DNA from: Amphibalanus amphitrite
Lineage: Eukaryota; Arthropoda; Thecostraca; Balanomorpha; Balanidae
Assembly: GCF_019059575.1 (NCBI RefSeq)
Contig: NW_024883049.1
Coordinates: 1-64,000 of the forward strand
Length of the DNA: 64,000 nucleotides
Direction: 5' to 3'
Below the pieces are notes generated by a model. The model worked only from the letters and a program-made list of their open reading frames with translations. It made no database searches and was not told where the DNA came from. Shown piece by piece: positions 1 through 9,514 of the stretch (its first letter is position 1; each line of letters begins with the position of its first letter). The position numbers and the translations under genes are program-made.

Positions 1-240
1 GCTTTACTCGCTAGATGACGCAAGTGTCAAACGCCTGAAAGCATGTTGCGCCGCAGTGCCCCCTCTTCCGTATGTAGCCGCATGAATGAAGAGTTAAGCG
101 CAATCGGCGCAGCCGTTGTCGCCGGTGTCAGGTGTGTGCCTACATAGAGGTCCAACCATGCCGCTGAAATTGATCTATCATACAAAGCTTTATAACAATG
201 CGCGTAGTAATTTTCTTAACAAACGCAAAAAAAACTAATA
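1..240. repeat. Dispersed flank block 1 of the tandem array
   Basis: This non-coding block starts with CTCGCTAGATGACGC and runs to the array 3' module. It recurs almost unchanged at 46296-46540, again directly in front of a type-2 3' module. A diverged relative of its first 100 bases lies in the blocks at 26270, 30400, 44810 and 46078. No gene is visible. The reuse of the same flank suggests that a whole array plus its flank was copied within the locus. Confidence 0.75.
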
Positions 241-464
241 GGTGTGGCTACAAGCGCCCACCCCAATCGGGCGGAGGTTATTGTGTTTTGGTAGCACTCA
301 CCGATTGTTTCCTGGTCTAGTCTCTACAGCAATCACACACATTTCGATTGCGGCCAACCATGCAAAACATAGCCCGGTGAAGGACTGCTCCGGTTGTTTT
401 TTTTCAATAGAAAACACAATTCTAACGAATAGTGTTTGTCTAATGAAGAAACAACCTGCGGTTA
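241..464 (+). repeat. Array 3' module, type 2 (F2)
   Basis: This is a 3'-terminal module of the tandem family ending in CAACCTGCGGTTA at 464. Type 2 differs from the common form by TAATGAAGAAACA in place of CTTTTCAAACA, which weakens the last hairpin. Other F2 copies end at 26593, 30721 and 46764. All four are followed by the same start point (CCCGCCGCCAAACG). Confidence 0.75.
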
Positions 465-2245
465 CCCGCCGCCAAACGAGAGGATGAGCCTGGCACGTGC
501 AGACCGGAGTGGGTGCGCTACGAACCGACGAACAGGACAATCTAACCACTCTAGAGGTGTGTAAAATTTGAGTGCAATCGGCCCGGTCGTTTTCGAGATC
601 TTGAGCGGCACCCTTCACGTGCGCACGTGCAAGCTGGGTCCCAACTGACTTGTGCACGGCACCCTAGTTGCCGGTCTCTAGTGGTGTACGGAATTGAGCT
701 CAATCGGCCCAGCCGTTTTCAAGATCTGGAAGCGACCCCTATCACGTGCGTACGTGCAGTTGCACCCCAACCGTGACAAATGAATATACATACTAACTGA
801 CTTGTGCACAGCACCCTACTAACCGGTCTCTAAAGGTGTGCCGAACTTGAATGCAATCGGCCCAGCCGTTCCTGAGATCTGGAAGCGTCACCCTGCACGT
901 GCGCACGTGCAAGATGGGTCCTAACTGACTTGCGCACGGCACCCTACTAACCGGTCTCTAGCGCTGTACCAAATTTGAACTCAATCGGCCCGGCCGTTCT
1001 CGAGATCTCGAAGCGTCACCCTGCACGTGCGCACGTGCAGTTGCACCCCAACCATAGCACATGAAAGGCATGGTCCAGCGGGTGCCTCATCTTTGTGTAG
1101 TTTCAGTGCAATCAGCCAAGTAATTACCGTGTTATTGTCATTACAACAAAATTGACACCTCTCCGTTTTACACGTGTCACGTGCAGTAGGGGTCACCGGC
1201 ATGCATCATCCATAGTAAATACTTCTAAGAAGGGTATACGCTACCCCACACAAAAATCCGCAAGAGTATCGGTCCCCTGCTTGCGGAGATATAAGTCGTA
1301 CAAAAACGTCCCCACGGAGGCCGGCCGCTAATATTTAGCATTAAATCGCATCCTTCAATGGGATTTATCCCCGTCACCTGTTCGTATACTGTCTGAGCAA
1401 GACCATATATAGGTGTGAGCTCAAATCTCGGTAATGTCGTGCTTTTTTACTAAATTTCTCAAAAACGGCACAACGTGCAATAACGCTCTATATATCATTG
1501 GAAGAAGCATCAAAAGTTGTATAACCTATCAACTTTTCACTTAAATATATCTTCAACGTACAAAGTTATTAAGCACCAAAGACGTTCCCATTGACTTTCC
1601 ATGTTAAAATTTTTCATTTTTAAACGAGCTTAAAAAGAACAAACGAATTCTGACAGCTTAAAGAAGCATAACAACATGTTCTATGGTCTTTTCTCAACAA
1701 GTCCTGAAGGTTTAAACAAAATCGTATCATATAATTTTGTACAATGAGCGAATGTAAATGTCTCTGCAAAAACGCCCATTGACTTAACATGGGGAGCGAA
1801 AAAAGTTCAACTTTGACCTCGTGCAAAGACACGTTACGAAGTTCTGACGTGTATACCGCGCACACTGGCGTGTACCGGAACGTGTTTGCCATAAAATGCT
1901 TGGAAGAAAATCACCTCTTCCTTGGCTCCTTTTCCCGCTATTGGCGATCGCGCAAAAAGTGTCCAAAACCCCTTGACTTAACATGGGGAAAATGGAATCG
2001 CACGTGCCACGTGCCACGAGGTTTTAAGCGAGTAGCGACCGGTGCCATCAGGTAGATCGCCCCCGGGAGCCCATACCCTGAACTTTTTACGGAAATTGAG
2101 CGATTCGTCTAGGCCCCCGTCAAGATGTCTCGATTCGCTGCCAGACTTGCAAAACATAGCCCGGAGAACGACCGCTCCGGTTGTTTTTCAATAGAAAAAC
2201 ACAATTCTAACGAATAGGTTTGTCTTTTCAAACAACCTGCGGTTA
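465..2245 (+). repeat. Array unit: B-C-E-F, no insert
   Basis: This unit begins inside module A. It continues with four palindrome monomers (18-mers or variants ending at 631, 758, 911 and 1039), segment C (about 1040-1410), segment E (about 1411-2150) and the 3' module ending CGGTTA at 2245. Around 1412-1416 it carries the uninterrupted sequence that is split by a 0.8-kb insert in other units, so it serves as the empty site. Short ORFs across it are shared shadows of the repeat and do not look coding. Confidence 0.85.
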
Positions 2246-2293
2246 CCAGCATCTGCGATGCTGGCTCCGCATCGCGGGACCGCAGGTTGTTTG
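2229..2293 (+). other. Composite palindromic 3'-to-5' end junction
   Basis: CAAACAACCTGCGGT (2229-2243) is the exact inverse of ACCGCAGGTTGTTTG (2279-2293). Between them lies the hairpin CCAGCATC-TGC-GATGCTGG (2246-2264) followed by a GC-rich spacer. This is the complete join of the array 3' end to the array 5' end. The same module occurs at about 50717-50781, 59301-59367 and 62291-62355. I infer that it is the concatemer junction, or origin/terminator, of a rolling-circle element. Confidence 0.7.
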
Positions 2294-3465
2294 AGCAAGC
2301 ACCTCTGTAACGCCGCTAAAGGTGTGCCGAATTTGAATGCAATCAGCCCAGCCGTTTCTGAGATCTGAAAGCCTCACCCTGCACGTGCGCACGTGCAAGC
2401 TGGGTCCCAAATGACTTGTGGACGGCACCCTAGTTGCCGGTCTCTAGCGGTGTACCGAATTTAAGCTCAATCGGCCCAGCCGTTTTCAAGATCTGGAAGC
2501 GACCCCTACACGTGCGCACGTGCAGTTGCACCCCAACCGAGACACATGAGTATACTAACTAACTGACTTGTGCACAGCACCCTACTAACCGGTCTCTAAA
2601 GGTGTGCCGAATTTGAATGCAATCGGCCCAGCCGTTCCTGAGATCTGGAAGCGTCACCCTGCACGTGCGCACGTGCAACCTGGGGTCCAGCAGACCTGTG
2701 CAATACACCCTACTACGCGATCTCTAGCGGTGTGCCAAATCTGAGCACAATTGGCCCGGCCGTTCTCGAGATCTGGAAGCGTCACCCTGCACGTGCGCAC
2801 GTGCAGTTGCACCCCAATCGTGGCACATGGAAATACATACTAAATGACTGCAACCTACTGATCGGTATCAAGCGTTAAACCAAATTTGAACACAATCGGT
2901 CCAGCCGTTCTCGAGATCTGGATGCGTCACCCTGCACGTGCGCACGTGCAGTAATGCATCGCCTGGAAAGTGTCTACCTCCATGCCAAGTTTTAGCGCAA
3001 TCGGCCCAGTAATTACCGCGAGCTATTGCGCTTATTACAAAACAGGCACCTCTTGGCTTTGCACGTGGAACGTGCGTTAGGGGTCACCATATGCATCGAG
3101 AGTAGCACACTATGTGAAGAAGGGAAAAAGCTACCTCACACAAAAAAACCGCACGTTTATCAGCCCAGTGGTTGCCGAGATATAAGTCGTACAAAAACGT
3201 CCCCACGGCGGCCGGCCGCTATTTAGCAGTAAAATCGTGTCGCATCCTTCTATGGGAGGTATCCCCGTCACCTGTTCGTATACTGTCTGAGCAAAGGCCA
3301 TACGTTACGGTCCAAACTCCATAGTGAGGCGGACATACGAATTTACGAGAGTTTAGCGACGAAATGATTCACTTAATTGTTAAGTAATGGGTACCATTAG
3401 GTAGACCATAAATTTTATCTAGCATCTCACCGTAGATGCAGTAAAAAGTGCTTTACTTTTCAATG

Positions 3466-3494
3466 TATATAAAGACTTGCTCAGCTCAATCAGT
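3466..3494 (+). promoter_or_regulatory. TATA box plus initiator-like core in insert D
   Basis: TATATAAAG (3466-3474) is followed by TCAGT (3490-3494). The T of the TATA box is 26 bases from the A of TCAGT. That is the spacing and initiator consensus known for arthropod RNA polymerase II promoters. The pair is retained in the copies at 51931-51959 and at the equivalent positions in the other full inserts. No ORF of substance follows it, so it could be a remnant LTR or transposon promoter. Confidence 0.45.
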
Positions 3495-4008
3495 TCACTC
3501 TGTATTGGCTCAAGCCGTATCATGCGAACGCAATACAAACTAGAGCACCGACAGCGCAGCGCCCCAACTCACTGCTCGCCCAGTCCACCCGGGCGCCGCC
3601 ACGACGGCCCCCCGCCCGCAAGTAGGCATCCCGCACTGCACCGACAGCCGCGGGCGACCAGCTGACCGGCCAGCTGACCGGCCAGCAGCCGGCGGGCGGC
3701 AAGCCGCGGATGGCCGACCCGCCGGCGCGGCGAGGGAGGGGAGGGACGCAGCTGAAAGACCCGACTACATATATATCAAAGAAACATTATATGTAATCAT
3801 CGATGACACGACATAAATCTGCTTTATTGGGGTTAGCGGTTGTAGTCTGTGATGCCATCACAATGAAAATAGCCTAGTTTTGTAGAGCATCAAATTCTGA
3901 TTCCATAACGACTCTCGCTAGTCCATTTTTAATTGTAAATAAGCCTTTTATTGCGATGCAAAGTCCCGAAATGGTGCCGACGGCGGCCGGTCCCCCGATA
4001 GTACCATA

Positions 4009-4762
4009 CCATAGATCAGTGGTCGGCAGGCCTTCCGGGGTCGTGCCCCCTTTTCGGGCGCCAGGCAGGGCCATTACCCCCACCCTACCAGACACCATTG
4101 CATACACAACCGAGCTCACTGAAATGTCATACCTTTCCGTGACTCTTTGGGTATTTCGGGTATTAATATGTAAAAACGTCGGATCACGACACAATTTTAC
4201 CCTCGAGCCGATCATTTTTTATCTGCCATAAAACATGTCATACATTGACAGAAATAACTGTTGACTTGTTAGGCAGGTATATGTTAGGTATATGTTCAAA
4301 TGGTTGCGAAATTCTAGCTACAATGTATAAATTGATAAACCTGTATTGAAAATGTCATCGCGATCGGCCGCTTTTTGCGCGAGTTATTCGCGAAAACCCG
4401 AGGAAAAGGGGGTCCCCTATAAGTGCGAAGGTTAAAATTGGGTAGCAGCGTCTTCCTATCGTCACGGGTAGCACGTTCATTTTTCTACCGCAAAGCTCCA
4501 GTTCAGATTTCAGAGGCCGAGAGGCTGGGGTCCGACCGGCCCCTCCCCGTTTACGTTAGCTGTTATGAAAACGCCAATAGAGGGGCGACGGTTAGCGTTC
4601 GATCTTTGAACCCTGAGACCAAACAGGCGTGATGTCTGTCCCATCAAGGGAGACATTAATTCTAAGATAAGGCTTTCTCAGAGGCCCCCATTACCCCCCG
4701 CCGAGGGGCTCCATTACCCCAAAGGGGGCATGCCCCACCATTTGCCGACCCCTGCCATAGAT
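4009..4762. mobile_element. hAT-like non-autonomous element with 8-bp target duplication
   Basis: The element (4017-4754) starts CAGTGGTCGGCAGG and ends, in reverse complement, CAGGGGTCGGCAA. It is flanked by a perfect 8-bp direct repeat CCATAGAT (4009-4016 and 4755-4762). The other copies of insert D carry this site once (for example near 52475-52490), giving a clean empty site. An 8-bp duplication and CAG-G-GGTCGGCA-type ends are hallmarks of the hAT superfamily. No transposase ORF is present. A related left end lies at 23193. Confidence 0.8.
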
Positions 4763-5224
4763 GGTAAACAGGTTAGTTCACATTCCCGCCGCTATGCGGG
4801 CGGCGGCGGCGCCATGTCCTCGTGTCCGCCTGACACCGTAACGATATAGGTCTGAGCTCAAATCTCGGTAATGTCGTGCTTTTGTACTATATTTCTCAAA
4901 AACGGCACCACGTGCAATAACGTTCTATATATCATTGGAAAGAGCATCAAAAGTTGTATAACCTATCAACTTTTCACTTAAATATATCTATAACGTAAAA
5001 AGTTATAAAGCAGCAAAGACGCTCCCATTGACTTTGCATGTTTAAAAAAATCTTCTTTAAACGAGCTCAAAAAGAACAAACGAATTCTGACAGCTTAACG
5101 AAGCTAACAACATGTTCTATGGTTTTTCTCAACAAGTCCTGAAAGTTTAAACAAAATCGTATCATATAATTTTGTACAATGAGCGAATGAAAAGCCTCTG
5201 CAAAAACGCCCATTGACTTAACAT

Positions 5225-5308
5225 TGACTTCAAAGACCGTTTTTACGCTATCTTTGAAAAACCTTAGGGGGGGTCGCATCGACCCCCCCCTGCCAGGGCG
5301 AGGGTTAA
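5225..5308 (-). mobile_element. TTAACCC-type element terminus (fragment)
   Basis: Read on the minus strand, the fragment starts TTAACCCTCGCC. It then folds as a near-perfect hairpin with arms AGGGGGGGTCG (5266-5276) and CGACCCCCCCCT (5280-5291). The same terminal pattern ends the elements at 26124, 30252 and 45935. The TTAA boundary suggests a piggyBac-like insertion preference; this is inferred from the boundary alone. Confidence 0.55.
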
Positions 5309-7147
5309 AGTGTTAGTTAATAATTTTTGCTTTATCTGAATATACAATGTTACGTCTACCAGTCTGGACATAAGACTTTAACTTTTTTCCCTTTCCGGGG
5401 CCTTACCTGTTCCTATGACGTCATTGACTTAACTTGCTAGTTTGGATAAAGGGATATTCTCGTGCGTGTAAACGGTTAATATATTCGAATTTGAGGTTGA
5501 CAAAATGTCAACGGTCGTTTGTGACGAACGGGGACATATAGTAACAGTTACTGAAGTTTGGAGGACGTATCGACTGCTGAAATAATGTTTGCCAATGAGC
5601 AAGAACATCATGCGATAACATGATTAACTAGATACGTTAGTTCCGACTAACATTGCGTCGTAGTTTCGGATACTCCGAATGGAACTTGAAAACGTTAACA
5701 AATACTTTTGTTATCGGCCATCGTACAATGCTTGAAACAGTGCCTAAAGCAAACAGTCAACGTCCGTAAATATAGTCTGGTGCAGCATGTGCACTAATGG
5801 TATTGAACATGCATGTCGATGACCCGACATGCACGTCATGGACAGTGCAGTATGACGAGAATATCCCTTTAGTTGTTTAGAAGTTGAAGGTCTTGAAGTA
5901 GAAGGTCTTGAAGTTGAAGGTCCGCGGAGAAAGCTCGCCACCGTAGACACTATAGCCGGGATAACAGCAGCAATTAAAATTTCATTTGGCAAATAAGTGA
6001 CGATGAGGCACAACTGCAAATAATCTTTTTCTTGACCGCCTTCCATCAGCAACGTGCTATAGTACCATAATTGCCAGAAGAAAACCGCTCATTTGCAGCC
6101 TCATTTTATACACATCTGTTGAAGGAAATATATTTTTTTAACCTTTAACAAGTCCGCAAACTTTGCTTGGCATGAGCGATTAAGCGCTAGAAGTTGAAGC
6201 TTGATCTAACGAAAAAGGAAACAATACTTAAGCTCATGATGCATAGACAAATATGCACTGAGAGTCCGGATGCGGCAGTGAAAGCGTGTGTCAACTGACG
6301 CAAGGTTACAATGCTATTTACCGACGAAAAACGCGATTTTGAAGCATTTTCGTGGATAAAGTGAATGTAGACTCAGACGTATTAGGTAATAGTATGCTTG
6401 AATAATGAAAAATATCAATTAAAGAGGAGCTTTGCACTCCTCATTGTGCAAATGTAGCAGCCTAATAGCATTTACATAAAGAATCTCAATTTTATCTTCA
6501 ATTGCTGCCGTGATATCTTATCCCCGACCTTGCCTCGCACATGACGACCCGTGGGGGGAGTCTGGTATCCACCGCCAGCAATTGTGCACACTGGTTCGGT
6601 GGACTGGACGTAAAATGACGCCACTCTACAACAGACTCATGATCTCCGAGTGAGATCGATCTCCAAGTGAGACCTGGGTTTAGAGGCGCTTTAGCATGGA
6701 AAGCTCCTCAAGGCTCCCGTCGCGTGCCTCGCAAATGATACGAGCCATACGCGCCCCCCGGGATTTTAGCCCATGCAGGCTGTTTTTTGAGATGAAGTCT
6801 CCACTAACGTTACGTCAGCTTGTGCGTCACCAGTTTCAACAACGAGAATAGTTTATGTTTGGATTAGACGGATGATATGCTTCCTAGCAATGTGGATACA
6901 TAAATGAACTGTCAGGTAAGCTGAAGCCACCAAAGGTAGATTAGATATCGAACAAGTTTTGTGCAATTTTTATTGCACAGTTTTGTTTTTAAAACAAAGA
7001 ATGCATTATGCAGTCATTGCTTCGTGCATTCCATTGGAAGCAAAGCTTCTAATCATCGTCTGCAAGTGAACTGATGATTTTAAGAATGGACGGCACAAAA
7101 ATAGGACGCCGGTATTTGACAGAATACGTTAATTTACACAAATACGA
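5309..7147. other. No recognisable gene; two small repeats
   Basis: This stretch of about 1.8 kb holds no recognisable gene. 5356-5424 is an inverted copy of 7892-7955, including the first ten bases of the nested element's TIR. A 15-bp minisatellite (GAAGGTCTTGAAGTT-type, about 5879-5925) encodes a short Ser/Thr-Pro-Arg repeat in a minus-strand ORF that otherwise has no sign of coding. A 17-bp GATCTCC-AGTGAGATC motif is doubled at about 6641-6673. Confidence 0.5.
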
Positions 7148-8541
7148 TTAAAGGGACCCTCCCACCTTCAAAAAAGTTTATGAATTGGCATAAAGTGATG
7201 TCGCTCGGTTCAGAAGAGCGAAAACGAATATCTACCAAATTTCACCGAAAAATATTCACCGGTTTTCAAGATATTGGACTTTTACTTTTGTTTACTTTTG
7301 GGATCTCCGCTGTTCCTAGCGACTTTATTTGGAAGCAATAGTTTGGCAGCTCAAAGCAATATACCACCACGTGCTACAAAACGTTTTAGTCAAATATTTA
7401 AAATTCGTTAGATATCTGCGCTGACGTCACACATTCAGGGGGTATTCCTATGCATTAGCCCCTCTGAATCAAATTGCTGCAATTTTGAAATTCAATATTT
7501 CCGATTTAAGGCATTTATCGATGTTGTGAGTGCCGAAACTGGAATTGTGAGCCAGGGACCCCATTTTGGCTATCTCAACTCAAATCTAATGTTAAGGTGG
7601 GGGCACGTTAACATTAGTTTTGAGTTGAGATACCCAATTGGGGTCCTTGGCTGGAAATCACCGGTTTCGGCACTCGCAACATCGAGAAATGCCTTAGATC
7701 GAAAATATTTAGATTCAAAGTTGCAGCACTTTGGATTCAGAGGGGCTAATGCACTTAGATGCCCCTCTTATGTGTGACATCACCGATTTACTTAAACTTT
7801 GGTAAGACAATTTTTGCCATGGTTTTTAGAGTACTAAATTGCGCGTGACATATCCCGCACTTTCAAGATACCACATTATTGCTTCCAAATGACGTCATAG
7901 GAACAGGTAAGGCCCTGGAAAGGGAAAAAGTTAAAGTCTTATGTCCAGACTGGTGTTGATTCACCGTGATTGAGTCGAAAGGTTTGATTCACCGTCCGGA
8001 TGGTTTGATTTTTAAGCCATGATTGAATCAAACTCATTGGGAATCAGGGTTGATTGAATCAACCAAATTAACGATTCATGAACCTTAAAAAAAAAATGAA
8101 GCGAATAGTTCATCAAAATGTTAACACTACTGCCATGTGATGATAATTGCATACCAACCAAAAAAGAACACAACAAACACAATACTATCCCTGATATTTA
8201 TCTTTATTTTTAAATATAATAAAAAAAAGAATCGTTCAATAACTTTTTGGCTGAATCAAACGTGAATCATTCCTTTTTCTCATTCTCTGAATCAAAAGGA
8301 ATCGATTCACCATTTTTTGGAAGGAATCGAACAGTGATTGAATCAAACAAAAAACAAATGAATCAATGATTGAATCGATCCAAAAAAGGTGAATCAATAA
8401 CCAGTCTGCTTATGGCCAAAAAAAAAACGAGCAATATTTTAAGTGAAATTTGGTGGATATTCATGTTTGTTCTTTCTGAACCAAGATACATCACTTTCAT
8501 GCCAATTCGTTAACTTTTTCGAGGTGAGAGGGTCCCTTTAA
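7148..8541. mobile_element. Foldback element with long TIRs and TTAA ends
   Basis: Both ends read TTAAAGGGACCCTC-CACCT inward, and the inverted similarity continues for more than 120 bases (TACCAAATTTCAC on the left, its inverse near 8450). The interior is itself a large imperfect palindrome from about 7310 to 7910, centred on CTAATGTTAA (7586-7595) and TTAACATTAG (7608-7617). It has no coding capacity. A second element is inserted at 7946. TTAA at both ends fits a TTAA target duplication. Confidence 0.75.
7938..8416. mobile_element. Nested hAT-like MITE rich in GATTGAATCA
   Basis: The element (7946-8408) has inverted ends CAGACTGGTGTTGATTCACC and, in reverse complement, CAGACTGGTTATTGATTCAC. 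It is flanked by CTTATGTC and CTTATGGC, an 8-bp target duplication with one mismatch. The 463-bp body is built of repeated GATTGAATCA-like words in both orientations and encodes nothing. End type and duplication length point to the hAT superfamily. Confidence 0.7.
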
Positions 8542-8791
8542 ATTTGTTATTTGAATCAAGAGGTGACGCATGTCGCCGCACGAACGACCCAGCCAGCCTG
8601 CCTTCGTGGTTAGCGTGGGAGCTCGGTCCACAACCACGGCGATGATGCCCAGCTGTGGAGCCGTACAAGCACAGGCGCAAGACTAAGCAACCACGGGCAG
8701 ATCTTCTTTTCAATGTGTGGTGTGTGCACGCCACCACACTCCCCAGCAACAGGGATTTACTATGCAGCAAGGGCGGGCAATCGGAGAGATT
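8542..8791. other. Transposase 3' flank without recognised signals
   Basis: This interval lies between the foldback element and the minisatellite, on the 3' side of the transposase gene. A 7-bp stem CGTGGTT/AACCACG occurs around 8604-8636. I found neither the array terminus CAACCTGCGGTTA nor an obvious polyadenylation signal on the minus strand. The 3' end of the transposase-bearing element may lie here but cannot be fixed from one copy. Confidence 0.4.
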
Positions 8792-9510
8792 GCCGGTACG
8801 GCGGACAGCCAGGTGCCCACACCGTACCAAAGTAGATATGCTGGGATTTTTAGCAAGCCCTTGGTCTCGAAGATCTCGAAGAATCTCGTTGGTGTTGATG
8901 GCGGACAATCTACCAATTGGAGAGATTGCCGGTACGGCGGACAGCATGGTGCCCATTCCGTACCACGTCGACGGCCCATGTCTCGAATAATCTCGCTGAT
9001 GTCGATGGCGGACAATCTACCGATTGCCGGTACGGCGGACAGCATGGTGCCCATTCCGTACCACGTCGCCTTGGGGCCCAGGTCCAGTCTCGAAGAGTCT
9101 CGTTGATGTTGATGGCGGACAATCTACCGATTGGAGAGATTGCCGGTACGGCGGACAGCATGGTGCCCATTCCGTACCACGTCGTCTTCGGGCCCAGTCT
9201 CGAAGACTCTCGTTGATGTTGATGGCGGACAATCTACCGATTGCCGGTACGGCGGACAGCATGGTGCCCATTCCGTACCACGTCGGGGGCCCAGATCTGG
9301 TCTCGAAGAGTCTCGTTGATGTTGATGGCGGACAATCTACCGATTGGAGAGATTGCCGGTACGGCGGACAGCATGGTGCCCATTCCGTACCACGTAGTCC
9401 CGGCGCCCAGTCTCGAAGAGTCTCGTTGATGTTGATGGCGGACAATCTACCGATTGGAGAGATTGCCGGTACGGCGGACAGCATGGTGCCCATTCCGTAC
9501 CATGTCGTCC
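8792..9510. repeat. Minisatellite, seven ~100-136 bp repeats, abutting the transposase stop
   Basis: GCCGGTACGGCGGAC starts at 8792, 8928, 9026, 9142, 9243, 9354 and 9464, with spacings of 136, 98, 116, 101, 111 and 110 bp. Part of the length variation is presence or absence of a short GGAGAGATT piece. Each repeat carries GGTACGG and CCGTACC about 20 bases apart, so each can form a small hairpin. ORFs reading through it on both strands are repeat shadows. Confidence 0.9.
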
Positions 9511-9514
9511 ACTT

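Larger units (their letters stand above)
3303..4843. mobile_element. TIR insert D (copy 1), interrupted by an hAT-like element
   Basis: The insert is bounded by the inverted repeat CGTTACGGT ... ACCGTAACG. A second inverted match (GTGAGGCGGACA against GTCAGGCGGACA) lies further inside. Units without the insert read ACCATATATAGGT at this point, so ATA may be duplicated at the target. The body holds a TATA plus initiator-like core, a GC-rich tract with 12-bp tandem ACCGGCCAGCTG motifs and no credible gene. Other copies lie at 51768, 54184, 56293 and 60358, and a truncated one at 58004. The superfamily was not recognised. Confidence 0.75.
2246..5224 (+). repeat. Array unit: A-B-C-D-E, truncated at its 3' end
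   Basis: This is a full 5' module with five palindrome monomers (about 2377-2955) and segment C. A TIR insert (3303-4843) follows, then segment E, which breaks off after CTTAACAT near 5224. The 3' module is missing, and a TTAACCC-type terminus takes over. This is the unit with the longest insert, because a second element sits inside insert D. Confidence 0.85.

Noticed and set aside
464..464. LINE-like origin of the array (fixed 3' end, 5' truncation)
   Set aside because: There is no poly-A or simple 3' tail, no reverse transcriptase, joins lie exactly end to end without target duplications, and hairpins with an inverted terminal repeat fit rolling-circle elements better. Not fully excluded.
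614..1039. Regularly spaced palindromes resembling a CRISPR array
   Set aside because: The spacing is 126-154 bp, the spacers are themselves repeats, no cas genes exist and the DNA is eukaryotic.
3874..4231. Opposing frames of about 90-113 codons around the hAT-like element's left end
   Set aside because: They cross the element boundary and target duplication, so they cannot be a conserved gene.
5744..6052. Minus-strand frame of about 100 codons with a hydrophobic stretch and Ser/Thr-Pro-Arg repeats
   Set aside because: The repeats come from a 15-bp minisatellite, the first codons lack an ATG until 6046, and there is no family match or supporting context.
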